This document shows, in pieces, positions 53,357 to 63,051 of a stretch of DNA of 64,000 bases. A model generated the notes under the pieces. The model did no database searches and was not told where the DNA came from. It worked only from the letters and a program-made list of their open reading frames with translations. Both the position numbers and the translations under genes were made by a program. Every line of letters begins with the position of its first letter. Within the stretch, counting starts at the first letter, position 1. The DNA comes from Polaribacter vadi (GTDB lineage: Bacteria; Bacteroidota; Bacteroidia; Flavobacteriales; Flavobacteriaceae): NCBI RefSeq assembly GCF_018861005.1, contig NZ_JAHKQL010000004.1:305459-369458 (forward strand), read 5' to 3'.

Positions 53357-55093
53357 TTAAAAAACTAATTTATGATTTACACCTTTATCTAAATAAGAAA
53401 TACTAAAATTATAATTTTTTAAGTTTGCTTCTAAATATACCCAAGAATCTTTCTTTTGCCATTCTATACTTAAAATATCAGAAGATTTATTTAAAATATT
53501 AATATCTCCAGAAAATGCTTTTAATGTATTTCTTAATCGCATTATTTTAAGTTGATTTATTACAATATCAGATTTTAACCCGTTTTTTATATCATTATTT
53601 GTAAGCGTAGTTCTATTTATTTCTTTATGACCTCCTGAACCTCCTTTGTCGGCAGCTGCATAGTTATTTTTACCAGCAAAAATGTCTAAATACCAAACCT
53701 GTGGAATACCAGGCATAAACATTTGTATGGCTCTTGCCAATAATAATTTTTGTTCATTTTCGCCTAAAGCGCTAAAAAAAGTTGCGTTAATTTGATAGTA
53801 AGAAATTTTTTTACCTGATGGGTCATAAAGGTTTTTAACTCTTCCTCCACGATCCATAATGGTATTCATTATGGTTTCTATTTCTTCATTTTCTAAAAGA
53901 CCTTTATTGTAAATGCCATTTACTTCTTTTCCTTTTAAATCTAAAACCGGAATACCATCGTGGCAACCTAACATATTCACGGTTTTATAATCTTTTTCTA
54001 TGATTTCATAAATCCAACGTAAAAGTGCGTTATTATTACCCGTTTCTAAAGTATGAATCATTAAACCAGGTAGAAAAAAATCATAGATTTGATAATTTTC
54101 TTCAGCAACTTCATTATGCAAGTTTAACCCATATTCTGCGTGGATTTCTGGTAGTAGAATTAAATCGTTTTTCTTTGCAATTTCATTAATTCGATCTAAA
54201 TAATTCCAAGTGCCAGGTTTGTTAAAAAAATTGGTTTGCCCAATTTCTTTGTGCAAGTATGCAAAAGCATCTAAACGTAATATTTTACATCCAAAACTTT
54301 TTACTTTGGCCAGTGTTTCGTCGTAAAATTCCCAAACCAATTCAGATTTTGCATTCACATCCATTTGACCTAAATAGGTTGCTTTTCTATTTACAATTGA
54401 TAAAATTTCTTCTTTATATTCGTTACAATCTTCGAAATCTAACGAATTTAAGTCTAAATTATTAGTAATAGCTAAATTGATTTTGTTACAAATCAATTCA
54501 GCATTGTGAGAAATTTGGGGGGAAATTTCACTAATATCTTTACTAGAAATTTCGTTGTATTGTATATTTTGATAAAAAGTATTCCAATACGGTTTTTCAG
54601 ATCCGTCAGGAAAAGGAACTTTTAAAATTGGAAGTCCAGATTTTCTCATAAACAACTTATCTAAAAACTCTTTATTTGGAATTACAATATCATTTTCATT
54701 TTTAGTTCCATTGCCTTCCCAAAAAGTATTCCAGTTGATGAAAAAATCTTTGTATTTAGACTTTTCTCCGTTTTTTAATAAATCTTTAAATTGAGGAGAA
54801 GCTACTGATAAATGATTTAAAACAATATCAAATTTCAGCATAATGTTCAATTCTTCTAATGCTTTTAAATCTTCTTTAGAAACTAGATCTTTATTTAAAT
54901 TGTAATCTATAATAGAAAATCCTCTATCTAAATCACTATTAAAAAAAGTGGGCAACACATAAAATAAAGAAAATACATCTTTAAATTCTGGCATTTTAAG
55001 CATTGCAATTGTATCACTTAAATTACTGCCAATACTATCTGGGTATGCATTTAGCATTACTCCATTAGAAATTATTTTACTTTCTTTTTTCAT
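53357..55093 (-). CDS. GH13 sucrose phosphorylase-type enzyme
   Basis: A 578-residue family GH13 subfamily 18-like enzyme without signal peptide, so cytoplasmic. Catalytic residues are in place: nucleophile Asp275 in LRLDAFAY, acid Glu316 in LLPEIHAEYG and stabiliser Asp379 in GCHDGIPVLD. It should split sucrose with phosphate into glucose 1-phosphate and fructose. The fructokinase, MFS carrier and LacI genes upstream support sucrose. Related phosphorylases act on sucrose 6'-phosphate or glucosylglycerate, which cannot be excluded. It is last in the operon, 10 bases after the kinase. Confidence 0.85.
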   Translation of the reverse strand: MKKESKIISNGVMLNAYPDSIGSNLSDTIAMLKMPEFKDVFSLFYVLPTFFNSDLDRGFSIIDYNLNKDLVSKEDLKALEELNIMLKFDIVLNHLSVASPQFKDLLKNGEKSKYKDFFINWNTFWEGNGTKNENDIVIPNKEFLDKLFMRKSGLPILKVPFPDGSEKPYWNTFYQNIQYNEISSKDISEISPQISHNAELICNKINLAITNNLDLNSLDFEDCNEYKEEILSIVNRKATYLGQMDVNAKSELVWEFYDETLAKVKSFGCKILRLDAFAYLHKEIGQTNFFNKPGTWNYLDRINEIAKKNDLILLPEIHAEYGLNLHNEVAEENYQIYDFFLPGLMIHTLETGNNNALLRWIYEIIEKDYKTVNMLGCHDGIPVLDLKGKEVNGIYNKGLLENEEIETIMNTIMDRGGRVKNLYDPSGKKISYYQINATFFSALGENEQKLLLARAIQMFMPGIPQVWYLDIFAGKNNYAAADKGGSGGHKEINRTTLTNNDIKNGLKSDIVINQLKIMRLRNTLKAFSGDINILNKSSDILSIEWQKKDSWVYLEANLKNYNFSISYLDKGVNHKLVF

Positions 55094-55103
55094 AATTTAG
55101 TTA

Positions 55104-56042
55104 CTATAAAAGTTTAGATAAAATATTGATATTTTCTGGCAGTCTTCCTACATTTTGAAGTTTTAACGCTGCTAATTTTAAAGCTACTTGTAAACAATCT
55201 TGAATTGGTTTTTCTTTAATATAAGCGAATAAAAAACCTGACCAAAAAGCATCTCCTGCTCCAGTTGTATCCATTACTTTTTCAACTTTTATGGCAGGTA
55301 ATTGAATAATTTTTTTATTTTTTTCTGATAATTTTACACCATTTTCTCCTAAAGTTAAACAAACTGTTTCTACGCCAAGATTATGAAAAAACTCAAAAAT
55401 TTCTTGATGAGCTAATTCCTTTTCAAATAAACGCAACATATCATCTTCGCTAATTTTTATTAACGGATTAAAACTGCAGTAGGTTTTTATCACTTTTAGT
55501 GCTTCTTCTTGACTTTTCCACAACTTTTTAGCGTAATTTAAATCGATACTTAATTTACAACCTAAATTAAATGCTTCTTCTGCTTTCTTTAAAATAGTAG
55601 CCTGTGCTGGGCCTTTACTTAAGGCGAAACAAGTGGTATGAAAAATTTTAGTATTCGTTAAAGTATCTGTAGCAATCTGATCTTCTGTTATATAAGAATC
55701 AGCTTGGCGAAAAGGAATAAAATCAGGAGTTCCTTTAGATTTAGATACAAAAATTACACTTGTAGCTTTATCATCTAGTTTTTTTATATATTCTGTATTT
55801 ACATTAACTTCATTCAGTCGTTTTAAAATATACTCTCCAAAACCATCATTACCAACTGAAGAAATCATTATAGATTTTAAACCTAATCTAGCAGTATTCA
55901 TAGCCACATTTGTAGGTGAGCCTCCTAAATATCTATGGTAATCTCTAGTATTATTTATTAATACATCAGATTGATGACCAATAAAATCGATTAAGACTTC
56001 ACCAATACATAATATATCTATTTCTTTATTATCTTTTTTCAA
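55104..56042 (-). CDS. PfkB-family fructokinase
   Basis: A 312-residue ribokinase-family sugar kinase: GGSPTNVAMNTARLG near the start and DTTGAGDAF (258-266) with catalytic base Asp264. Placed between the sucrose carrier and sucrose phosphorylase genes, with gaps of 15 and 10 bases, it most likely phosphorylates the fructose released from sucrose. Other hexose or nucleoside substrates are possible within the family. Confidence 0.88.
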   Translation of the reverse strand: MKKDNKEIDILCIGEVLIDFIGHQSDVLINNTRDYHRYLGGSPTNVAMNTARLGLKSIMISSVGNDGFGEYILKRLNEVNVNTEYIKKLDDKATSVIFVSKSKGTPDFIPFRQADSYITEDQIATDTLTNTKIFHTTCFALSKGPAQATILKKAEEAFNLGCKLSIDLNYAKKLWKSQEEALKVIKTYCSFNPLIKISEDDMLRLFEKELAHQEIFEFFHNLGVETVCLTLGENGVKLSEKNKKIIQLPAIKVEKVMDTTGAGDAFWSGFLFAYIKEKPIQDCLQVALKLAALKLQNVGRLPENINILSKLL

Positions 56043-56057
56043 AATATTGTTTTGTTG

Positions 56058-57359
56058 TTATTGTTTTACTTGATTTTTACTTTTGATAAAAAGTGTAAAA
56101 ATTGCGCTTAAGACTAATAAAACTCCAGCAAAAGTGATTGCATTTCTGGGGTCATTGCCTAAAAAGTTTTTTAAGATGTAACCAAAGGAAACCGTTTGTA
56201 TAATCATAGGTATTACAATCATCATATTAATAATGCCCATATAAACGCCATATCGTTCTTTTGGAATATCTGAAACTACCATTAAATAAGGTATTCCCAT
56301 CATACTTGCCCAACCAATCCCGAAACCAGTTATAGCAAAAAATAATAAGTTTTTGTTTTCTATATGTGGAAATGCTAAAAAACCAATTGCTGCGATTATT
56401 AAACAAAATGCGTGTACTTTTTTAGGACTGTATTTTTTTGCAAAACCTACTAACGCAAAGGCAACTAAAAAGGTAACTACATTGTACCATCCATTTACTA
56501 AACCTGTCCAACTTACGGCTTCACTATATAATTCTTTGTTATCTGGAGTTGCTTTCCAAACGGATAATGCAACGCTTTTAGAGGAGTTTTGCCAATAGCA
56601 AAATAAGGCATACCATTGAAACAAGTAAACCAATGCTAATTGCCACATTACTTTTGGCATATCTTTTATTGCTGAAAAGATTTCGATTAAAGGTTCTAAA
56701 ACACTTCTTTTTTCTTTCAGTTTTATTAGTTCTTCTTTTGTAGGAGGTATTTCTTTTGTTTTTTTAATACTCCATAAAATTGTGGCTATTGAACAAACTG
56801 CGCCTAAAAAGAAAGATGCATATACCCAAGTTGGTAAAGAGCCTGTTGTGCCAATAAAAATTAATGGAAATATAAATAATGATAAATTTGCGAGTACTTG
56901 ACCTAAACCTGTAAAAAAGCTTTGCATCTGAAAACCTAAAGGCTGTTGCTTTTCTTCTAAATTATCTGCAATTAAAGCTCTGTAAGGCTCCATAGCTGTA
57001 TTGTTACCAACATCTAAAATCCATAATAAACCAGCAGCCATCCATAGAGAACTACTAAAAGGAAAAGCAAACAGTGTTAAACTGCAAAGAATTGCCCCAA
57101 TTAAGAAATAAGGTTTACGACGTCCAAATTTAGGACTCCAAGTTTTATCACTTAATGCTCCGATAATAGGTTGTACTAATAAACCTGTTACTGGACCAGC
57201 AAGATGTAGAATCGGAATTTGGTCTGGACTAGCTCCTAAAAAATCATAAATAGGTGTAACTGCACTTTGCTGAAGTCCGAAGCTATATTGAATTCCGAAA
57301 AATCCAACATTCATATTTAATATTTGCCAAAAGCTTAAAGTAGGTTTTTTAATTTTCAT
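56058..57359 (-). CDS. MFS sugar transporter (SLC45/sucrose-carrier type)
   Basis: A 433-residue, 12-helix major facilitator protein of the inner membrane. The GPH/SUC-like features are [20 protein letters not shown], then [22 protein letters not shown], the loop signature of sucrose and SLC45 carriers. It sits between a glutaredoxin-like gene (2 bases upstream) and fructokinase. By context it brings sucrose, already moved over the outer membrane by the TonB receptor, into the cytoplasm. Confidence 0.88.
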   Translation of the reverse strand: MKIKKPTLSFWQILNMNVGFFGIQYSFGLQQSAVTPIYDFLGASPDQIPILHLAGPVTGLLVQPIIGALSDKTWSPKFGRRKPYFLIGAILCSLTLFAFPFSSSLWMAAGLLWILDVGNNTAMEPYRALIADNLEEKQQPLGFQMQSFFTGLGQVLANLSLFIFPLIFIGTTGSLPTWVYASFFLGAVCSIATILWSIKKTKEIPPTKEELIKLKEKRSVLEPLIEIFSAIKDMPKVMWQLALVYLFQWYALFCYWQNSSKSVALSVWKATPDNKELYSEAVSWTGLVNGWYNVVTFLVAFALVGFAKKYSPKKVHAFCLIIAAIGFLAFPHIENKNLLFFAITGFGIGWASMMGIPYLMVVSDIPKERYGVYMGIINMMIVIPMIIQTVSFGYILKNFLGNDPRNAITFAGVLLVLSAIFTLFIKSKNQVKQ

Positions 57360-57361
57360 AA

Positions 57362-57715
57362 CTATTCGATTTTTTTGTGCAGTAGTTTTAGAAATTCCTT
57401 AAAATTACCGGTATTTAAAAAAACATCTCCTTTATTATCTATTACGGGAAGACTTAAAGTATACACAGGTATATTAGCTTTTTTTAATTTAACTAACATT
57501 TCTTGTTCTTTTGCTTTATTTATATCAATATCATAATACGTAAACTCTATATTTTTTTCTTTTAAAAAAGTTTTAGTATCTATACAATAGTGACAACTAT
57601 CACTACCATATACTATTATTTTTTCTGTTTTAGAACTTTTGTTTATCTCGCCTTTTTCTTGGCAATTGATTTGAAGTGTTGATAATAAAAGAACAACAAT
57701 CATTAATTTTTTCAT
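57362..57715 (-). CDS. Glutaredoxin/thioredoxin-like lipoprotein
   Basis: From the ATG at 57715 the 117-residue protein has a lipoprotein signal peptide ending TLQINC, and a glutaredoxin fold with the active site SCHYC, followed by LKEKNIEFTYYDIDINKA and NIPVYTLSLPVIDNKG. It would be a membrane-anchored thiol oxidoreductase in the periplasm. A longer version from 57808 adds a non-signal stretch and is rejected. It lies 2 bases before the sucrose carrier gene; its purpose there is unclear. A TAAATTTG box (57726-57719) immediately precedes the ATG and could give a leaderless message. Confidence 0.8.
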   Translation of the reverse strand: MKKLMIVVLLLSTLQINCQEKGEINKSSKTEKIIVYGSDSCHYCIDTKTFLKEKNIEFTYYDIDINKAKEQEMLVKLKKANIPVYTLSLPVIDNKGDVFLNTGNFKEFLKLLHKKIE

Positions 57716-57769
57716 AATCAAATTTATTTTAGAAATTAGTTGTAATGAGACGAAATTTTTAACTTTTAA

Positions 57770-57799
57770 AAATAGAGCCAATGTATTTGCATTGGCTCC
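57770..57799 (-). terminator. Terminator after the TonB-dependent receptor gene
   Basis: GAGCCAATG and CATTGGCTC form a perfect 9-base stem with a 6-base loop, followed by TATTTTT on the minus strand. Confidence 0.85.
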
Positions 57800-57839
57800 A
57801 TTTTTCATTCATATTAATAAACAATAAAAAACTTTTGTC

Positions 57840-60464
57840 TTAAAAACTGTATTGAAGCGTCATTGTTGTAGAACGACCAGAAATTGTTCTAGCTGCTGCT
57901 AATCCAGAGGCTATATTTCCATTTCCTTCAACTTCTGTAACACCTATTGTGTCAAATAAGTTATTTGCATTTACACTTAAAGATAAACCTTTAGTTAAAC
58001 TCACTTTTGCTACTGCATTTACGTATGCATAACCTGGCATTACTAAATCGTTATCATCTTGAGCAAAAGACTCTGAAGTACCTAATATTGTGATTCCTAA
58101 AAGGTGTTGTTTTGCAGCTCCAAAAGAATAGGTTGGAGCTATATTATATACAAAATCTGCTTGCCTTCTTGGTTTGTTACCTTCATTTGCACCGCCATCA
58201 ATTTCGGCTTTCGTATACGTAACAGAACCATTCAAACTAAAATCACCAAATCTATATGCTGATTCAACTTCTAAACCTAAAGCTTTAAAAGGGTTTCCTA
58301 CTGTTCTGTTTAATTCGTTACTAATTCCTTCATCGGTATTACTTAAGAAACCTGTTACGTTTAAAACACCATTATCTAATCTCTTTTTTAAACCAACTTC
58401 AAATTGAGAAATTTCATCAAATTGCACATCTCCTAAACCATCTGATCCATAAGTATTTCTATCTGCAGCTCTACCAGAAGCACCTTTACTATATCTACCA
58501 AAAACGGCTGCACCATCATTTATTTTATAATTTAAACCTGCTGAATAAGAAACAAAATTATAGTCGTCGCTTATTGCTTGTCCTGGATTACCGGCTATTG
58601 TTGGTATTGTAGATTCGAAAGGACTAATTACACCATCGCTATTGTAATCGAAACCGATTAAATCTCCATTTGCATCTAAATTACTTAGTTGTCCAGAATT
58701 TATGGTTCCGTTTACATTTACATTTTCAAAACGAACACTACCATCAAAGTTTAACTTTTCAGAAATTTCAGCATCTACCCCTACATAAGGCGAGTTTACG
58801 TTGTGTACTGTATTATATTTCCTTTGACAACAGTTACCCCAAACTGGCTGACCATAAGAATAGGCACCTCCTTGAGAAAAATCTTCGAAAACACCTAATC
58901 TTGCTTGTCCATCTCCTGCAACTTCAGAAATTGCAGAACTCCATTGCCAACCTATTTTAGTGTTTTGTGTAGCAGAGAACATACCAACAGTTACACCAAT
59001 ATTATCATTTATTGCTTTTGTAACTTTTACATCGCTAAAAAAGTTGCTTAAATCTTCGATAGTTACATCAAAATATCTTAAATCTTGTGCCAAGCCGTTT
59101 GCAGGATTAAAAGCTGTACCATCTTGATAAGTTAAAGCACCTGTTGCACCAGAAGCACCTCTTACTAAAGCTTCTATATCTGCAACTGTACCAACATTTG
59201 CCGTAAATGGAGCATTCCATTGTCCTGAATTATTAGAATATCTTGCTTTTCCGTTTACTTTCCAATCATCACCTAAATCAAAAGAAAATTCTGCACCAAT
59301 AGATTTACTAACAGGGTTATTACCACTTCTCATATCATTTTGAGTAGCATTTCCATCATACACACTATACGTATTTTGAATATTTACAGAATGAGGGGAA
59401 TCACTAGTAATATCAAATCCAGGAAGATTTCCAAAAGTAGGGTCAGAATTTGTTCCTGTTAAACTCACTGGCATTGGCATATACATTACAGATTTATCGT
59501 TTAAAAATTTAAAATAAGTACGTACGTAACCATTTTTAAACTCTTTAGTAATATTTGCTTTTATTTGCCCACCTTTATTACCTTGGTAACCTATATCTCT
59601 TGGTCCTTCCCCAGTTCTCATAAAACCACCAATATGATAATATAATCCTTCACCTATTGGCGTTCCATATTCGAAATCTAACCTTGTTGATTGAAAATCT
59701 AAACCATAAGTTGCACCTATTGTACCACCTTCAATTTTACCTGTTTTGCTAATCATATTAATAATACCTGCAGGACCATTAGATGTTTGTGTAGAAGCAG
59801 AACCTCCTCTAATAGCTTCTACTCTTCCAATATTAGAATCTATTCTTAAAAAATTATCTGCATTACCAAAAGAAGTATCTCCAAATAACATAATTGGAAG
59901 TCCATCTTCTTGTAATTGTAAATACCTAGATCCACCAGAAGAAACTGGCACACCACGTACATTAAAGTTTGCATTACCTTCACCTCCAGAAGATTCTGCT
60001 CTAATACCAGGAATGCTTCTAAATAGTTCTCCTGCAGATCTTGGTGAAGCCTGTTCCATTTGCTTTACACCAACTGTAGAAACAGATATACTAGATTCTA
60101 TTTTAGATTTAGGATTTACAACTCCAGTAACGATAATTTCATCTAGAGATTGTGCATTTTCTTTAATTATTATATCTAACTTTAAATTACCATTTATTGT
60201 TATTTCTTTTTTAAAACTATCATAACCAATATATGAGGCTATAATTGTGTAAGTACCATTGGTAACATTTTGAATTTCGTAGTTACCATCAAAATCAGTA
60301 ATAGCTCCCTTAGCGTTTTCCTTTAATATAATGCTTGCTCCAGGAATAAGATTTCCACTTTGATCTTTTACATTACCAGAAATTGTTGACTGAGCAACAA
60401 AAGCTGTTGTTGACAGTAAAATCATCATCAACATTGTAAATTTAATTTTTATTTGTTTTTTCAT
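57840..60464 (-). CDS. TonB-dependent receptor of the sucrose locus
   Basis: An 874-residue outer-membrane receptor. Signal peptide to about AFVAQS; carboxypeptidase-regulatory-like domain (about 27-105) with SGNVKDQSGNLIPGASIILKE; plug domain (about 115-235) with ELFRSIPGIRAES and EAIRGG; then the 22-strand barrel ending LQYSF. It probably imports sucrose or small saccharides using TonB energy. It is followed by the glutaredoxin-carrier-kinase-phosphorylase operon after a terminator and preceded by LacI operators. No SusD-like gene accompanies it, unlike typical polysaccharide loci. Confidence 0.92.
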   Translation of the reverse strand: MKKQIKIKFTMLMMILLSTTAFVAQSTISGNVKDQSGNLIPGASIILKENAKGAITDFDGNYEIQNVTNGTYTIIASYIGYDSFKKEITINGNLKLDIIIKENAQSLDEIIVTGVVNPKSKIESSISVSTVGVKQMEQASPRSAGELFRSIPGIRAESSGGEGNANFNVRGVPVSSGGSRYLQLQEDGLPIMLFGDTSFGNADNFLRIDSNIGRVEAIRGGSASTQTSNGPAGIINMISKTGKIEGGTIGATYGLDFQSTRLDFEYGTPIGEGLYYHIGGFMRTGEGPRDIGYQGNKGGQIKANITKEFKNGYVRTYFKFLNDKSVMYMPMPVSLTGTNSDPTFGNLPGFDITSDSPHSVNIQNTYSVYDGNATQNDMRSGNNPVSKSIGAEFSFDLGDDWKVNGKARYSNNSGQWNAPFTANVGTVADIEALVRGASGATGALTYQDGTAFNPANGLAQDLRYFDVTIEDLSNFFSDVKVTKAINDNIGVTVGMFSATQNTKIGWQWSSAISEVAGDGQARLGVFEDFSQGGAYSYGQPVWGNCCQRKYNTVHNVNSPYVGVDAEISEKLNFDGSVRFENVNVNGTINSGQLSNLDANGDLIGFDYNSDGVISPFESTIPTIAGNPGQAISDDYNFVSYSAGLNYKINDGAAVFGRYSKGASGRAADRNTYGSDGLGDVQFDEISQFEVGLKKRLDNGVLNVTGFLSNTDEGISNELNRTVGNPFKALGLEVESAYRFGDFSLNGSVTYTKAEIDGGANEGNKPRRQADFVYNIAPTYSFGAAKQHLLGITILGTSESFAQDDNDLVMPGYAYVNAVAKVSLTKGLSLSVNANNLFDTIGVTEVEGNGNIASGLAAARTISGRSTTMTLQYSF

Positions 60465-60543
60465 CTTTAATGTGAATTTAATAAAATTATAATTAGTTTC
60501 TTAGCAAAAATATAGTTTGAATCAAATATTTTATGAATAAAAT

Positions 60544-60581
60544 AAATCGAAAACGTTTTCGATTTTCCGAAAAGGTTTTCG
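60544..60581. promoter_or_regulatory. Tandem LacI-type operators between the TonB receptor and lacI genes
   Basis: Operator 1 is a 22-base perfect palindrome centred on CGAAAACGTTTTCG (60548-60561). Operator 2, CGAAAAGGTTTTCG (60568-60581), has the same arms with a central mismatch. Their centres are 20 bases apart, two helical turns, so two dimers could bind side by side. Operator 2 overlaps the -33 region of the lacI promoter, suggesting autorepression, and both lie just upstream of the receptor promoter. Confidence 0.85.
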
Positions 60582-60596
60582 AAAAAGTTAATTTAC

Positions 60597-60604
60597 TATA
60601 TTTG
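60597..60604 (+). promoter_or_regulatory. -7 promoter box of the lacI-type gene
   Basis: TATATTTG matches TAnnTTTG, about 45 bases before the start codon and 15 bases after operator 2. Confidence 0.65.
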
Positions 60605-60648
60605 CAAGGTAATAAAGCATACAATTAAATCAATATTAAAGTATTATT

Positions 60649-61677
60649 ATGGTTACGCTCAAACAAATAGCAGAAGAATTAGGTATTTCTATTACTACAG
60701 TGTCTAAAGCTTTAAAAGAATACCCAGATGTAAGTAAGAAAACAAGAAAACTAGTTAGAGAAACTGCCTCTTTATTAAATTATAAACCAAATTCTTTTGC
60801 CGTAAATCTAAGAACAAAGGAGTCTAAAACAATTGGCTTAATTATCCCTGTAATTGTGCACCACTTTTTTTCTAGTGTTATTAAAGGAATAATTTCTCAA
60901 GCAGAAAAAAAAGGATACTTAGTAATTATTCTTCAATCTGATGAATCTTACGAGTTAGAAAAAAAGCAAGTAGATTTATTATTAAGTAAAAGAGTTGATG
61001 GTATTTTAATTTCATTAGCAAATGGCACAGGAGATTATAAACATTTAACAGATATAATTGAGCAAGAAACACCACTGGTAATGTTTGATAAAATTGCTAA
61101 AATTGTAAAATGTTCTAAAGTAATTATTGATGATAGAAAAGCCGCATATACCGCAACTCAACATTTAATTGATATTGGCTGTAAACGAATTGCTCATTTT
61201 AGGGGAGCTTTATTACCTCAAAATTCTATTGACAGATTTCTGGGTTATAAAAAAGCATTACTAGATAATAACATAAAGTATGACCCTTCTTTAGTTTACG
61301 TTAATGAATGTGGAGATATGAGTTTTGAAGAAGGAAAGGAAAATGCAAGACAATTATTAAAAGACCATAAAGATGTAGATGGTATTTTTATTAACACAGA
61401 TTTAGTTGCCATTGGAGCAATGACAGAGTTTGTAAAATTAGGTGTTAAAGTACCTGAAGAAATAAGTATTGTTGGTTTTAGTAATTGGTTTATGTCTTCT
61501 GTAATATCTCCTTCATTAACAACTATTAATCAACCTGGATTTGATATGGGTAAAAATGCATTCAAATTATTATATAAAGAAATTAAAGCAAAAAAACAGA
61601 ATAAACTATTTGCTCATAAAGAAGTGGTTTTAGAAACAGATTTAATTATAAGAGAATCTACTAAAACCTTAAATTAA
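60649..61677 (+). CDS. LacI-family transcriptional regulator of the sucrose locus
   Basis: A 342-residue LacI/GalR regulator. The N-terminal helix-turn-helix is VTLKQIAEELGISITTVSKALKE, then the hinge helix NSFAVNLRTKES, and a periplasmic-binding-like sugar domain (about 62-335) with TIGLIIPVIVHHFFSSVIKGI and DGIFINTDLVAIGAM. It is divergent from the TonB receptor with tandem CGAAAA-type operators in between, so it most likely represses the sucrose genes until a sugar effector binds, and also itself. Confidence 0.93.
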   Translation: MVTLKQIAEELGISITTVSKALKEYPDVSKKTRKLVRETASLLNYKPNSFAVNLRTKESKTIGLIIPVIVHHFFSSVIKGIISQAEKKGYLVIILQSDESYELEKKQVDLLLSKRVDGILISLANGTGDYKHLTDIIEQETPLVMFDKIAKIVKCSKVIIDDRKAAYTATQHLIDIGCKRIAHFRGALLPQNSIDRFLGYKKALLDNNIKYDPSLVYVNECGDMSFEEGKENARQLLKDHKDVDGIFINTDLVAIGAMTEFVKLGVKVPEEISIVGFSNWFMSSVISPSLTTINQPGFDMGKNAFKLLYKEIKAKKQNKLFAHKEVVLETDLIIRESTKTLN

Positions 61678-61791
61678 ATTTTAAAACAAAATAGCTTAAA
61701 AATCATCATTATAGCAACAAATTTCTAATAAATTAGGAAGACAGCAATTTATTATGGTTCTGTAATTATATTTTTTTTCATTATAAATTTG

Positions 61792-61878
61792 CAGAGAGGA
61801 AGGGATTCGAACCCTCGATACAGTTACCCATATACTACCTTTCCAGGGTAGCTCTTTCGACCACTCAGACACCTCTCT
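61792..61878 (-). tRNA. tRNA-Ser (anticodon GGA)
   Basis: An 87-base class II tRNA. The acceptor stem is AGAGAGG with CCTCTCT, the anticodon arm is CTACC-CTGGAAA-GGTAG with anticodon GGA, there is a long variable arm, and the T arm is GAGGG-TTCGAAT-CCCTT. CCA is not encoded. It reads the serine codons UCC and UCU. Confidence 0.96.
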
Positions 61879-61936
61879 AATTTTTGTAATAACTGTAGAA
61901 GTTTTCTCTTTTTGTAAACTGTAGCAACATCATCTT

Positions 61937-61966
61937 AAAAAAGACAAGTTGTATTTATAAATACAA
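61937..61966 (-). terminator. Terminator overlapping the rimM stop codon
   Basis: TTGTATTT and AAATACAA pair around TA, with the stop codon TAA in the loop region; CTTGTCTTTTTT follows on the minus strand. Confidence 0.7.
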
Positions 61967-62479
61967 TTCGATTAATCCTTCTGGAGTTTCAACTTGTATT
62001 TGTTTGTTTTCTCTATCCACTTTTTTGATAAAATCATCAATCATTGGAATAAAGATTTCTTTACCATCTCTATCAATTTCAAAAAGTGGTTGTGCTGCTT
62101 TATCATTGATATGAACAATATTTCCAACTTCGCCAAAATTAACATCAACAACCTTAAAACCAATCACTTCGTGAAAGTAAAATTTATCTCCAGATAATTT
62201 TGGTAATAAGTCTAAAGGTAAATAAACTCCGCATTTTAAAATTGAATCTGCCTCTTCTTCAGAATACACATCTTCGAATTGAACACGTAATTGATTGCCT
62301 TTATGTAAAGAACTTTTATCAATAAAAAATGGAACCAGATTTGTGCCAAATTCGACATAAACTGATTCCATATTTTTATACAACTCAGGTTCGTCTGTAT
62401 CTAATTTGATAACAACCTCACCTTTAAAACTATATTTAGTTACGATTTTGCCTAAATAAAAACATTCTTCTTTACGCAT
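61955..62479 (-). CDS. rimM: 16S rRNA processing protein RimM
   Basis: RimM binds ribosomal protein S19 and helps 30S maturation. The 174-residue protein begins CFYLGKIVTKYSFKGEVVIKLDTDEPELY, the RimM signature, and has the PRC-barrel half FYFHEVIGFKVVDVNFGEVGNI with IPMIDDFIKKVD near the end. It follows rpsP by 19 bases in the usual rpsP-rimM order; trmD is not directly downstream here. Confidence 0.95.
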   Translation of the reverse strand: MRKEECFYLGKIVTKYSFKGEVVIKLDTDEPELYKNMESVYVEFGTNLVPFFIDKSSLHKGNQLRVQFEDVYSEEEADSILKCGVYLPLDLLPKLSGDKFYFHEVIGFKVVDVNFGEVGNIVHINDKAAQPLFEIDRDGKEIFIPMIDDFIKKVDRENKQIQVETPEGLIELYL

Positions 62480-62498
62480 TATCGTATCACTTTATAAT

Positions 62499-63035
62499 TT
62501 ACTCTGCTGCTTTTTCTGCTGCTTCATCAATAGTTTCAGCTGCTGCTTCAACTTCTTCAGATGCTTCTTCTGCAACTTCTTCTACAGCTGGTTTTGCTGC
62601 TTCAATTCTTGCTTCGTTAACCGCTTTTTCAGCTGCTAAAGCTTTCGCTTTTGCATCAGCTTCTGCTGCGCTTAAACCTTCTTCTTTTGCAGAAATTTTA
62701 GCTGCTTTTTCTTCTAACCAAGCAGTAAATTTAGCTTCTGCTTGCTCTTCTGTTAAAGCACCTTTTCTTACACCACCAACTAAATGATTCTTTAACATAG
62801 CACCTTTATAAGATAAAATTGCTTTTGCAGTATCAGTTGGTTGCGCACCATTTTGTAACCATTTTACAGCACCATCAACATCTAAGTTAATTTCTGCTGG
62901 GTTTACATTAGGATTGTAAGTACCAATTTTTTCTAAGTATTTACCATCTCTTTTTGCACGGGCATCTGCAGCAACGATCCAATAGAATGGTTTACCTTTT
63001 TTTCCGTGTCTTTGTAATCTGATTTTTACAGACAT
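62499..63035 (-). CDS. rpsP: Ribosomal protein S16 with Ala/Glu-rich C-terminal extension
   Basis: The first 85 residues are standard S16 (VKIRLQRHGKKGKPFYWIVAADARAKRDGKYLEKIGTYNPN). Residues about 90-178 form an extra region rich in Ala, Glu and Lys, ending in repeats like EEVAEEASEEVEAAAETIDE, likely helical and acidic. Total length is 178 against about 82 in E. coli; extended S16 proteins occur in Bacteroidetes. Its leader has two hairpins (63052-63098) that could be a feedback site. First gene of rpsP-rimM. Confidence 0.96.
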   Translation of the reverse strand: MSVKIRLQRHGKKGKPFYWIVAADARAKRDGKYLEKIGTYNPNVNPAEINLDVDGAVKWLQNGAQPTDTAKAILSYKGAMLKNHLVGGVRKGALTEEQAEAKFTAWLEEKAAKISAKEEGLSAAEADAKAKALAAEKAVNEARIEAAKPAVEEVAEEASEEVEAAAETIDEAAEKAAE

Positions 63036-63051
63036 AATTTGTTAATTTTTT

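Noticed and set aside
57716-57808. Longer N-terminus for the glutaredoxin-like lipoprotein
   Set aside because: It would overlap the terminator hairpin of the receptor gene and hide the signal peptide.
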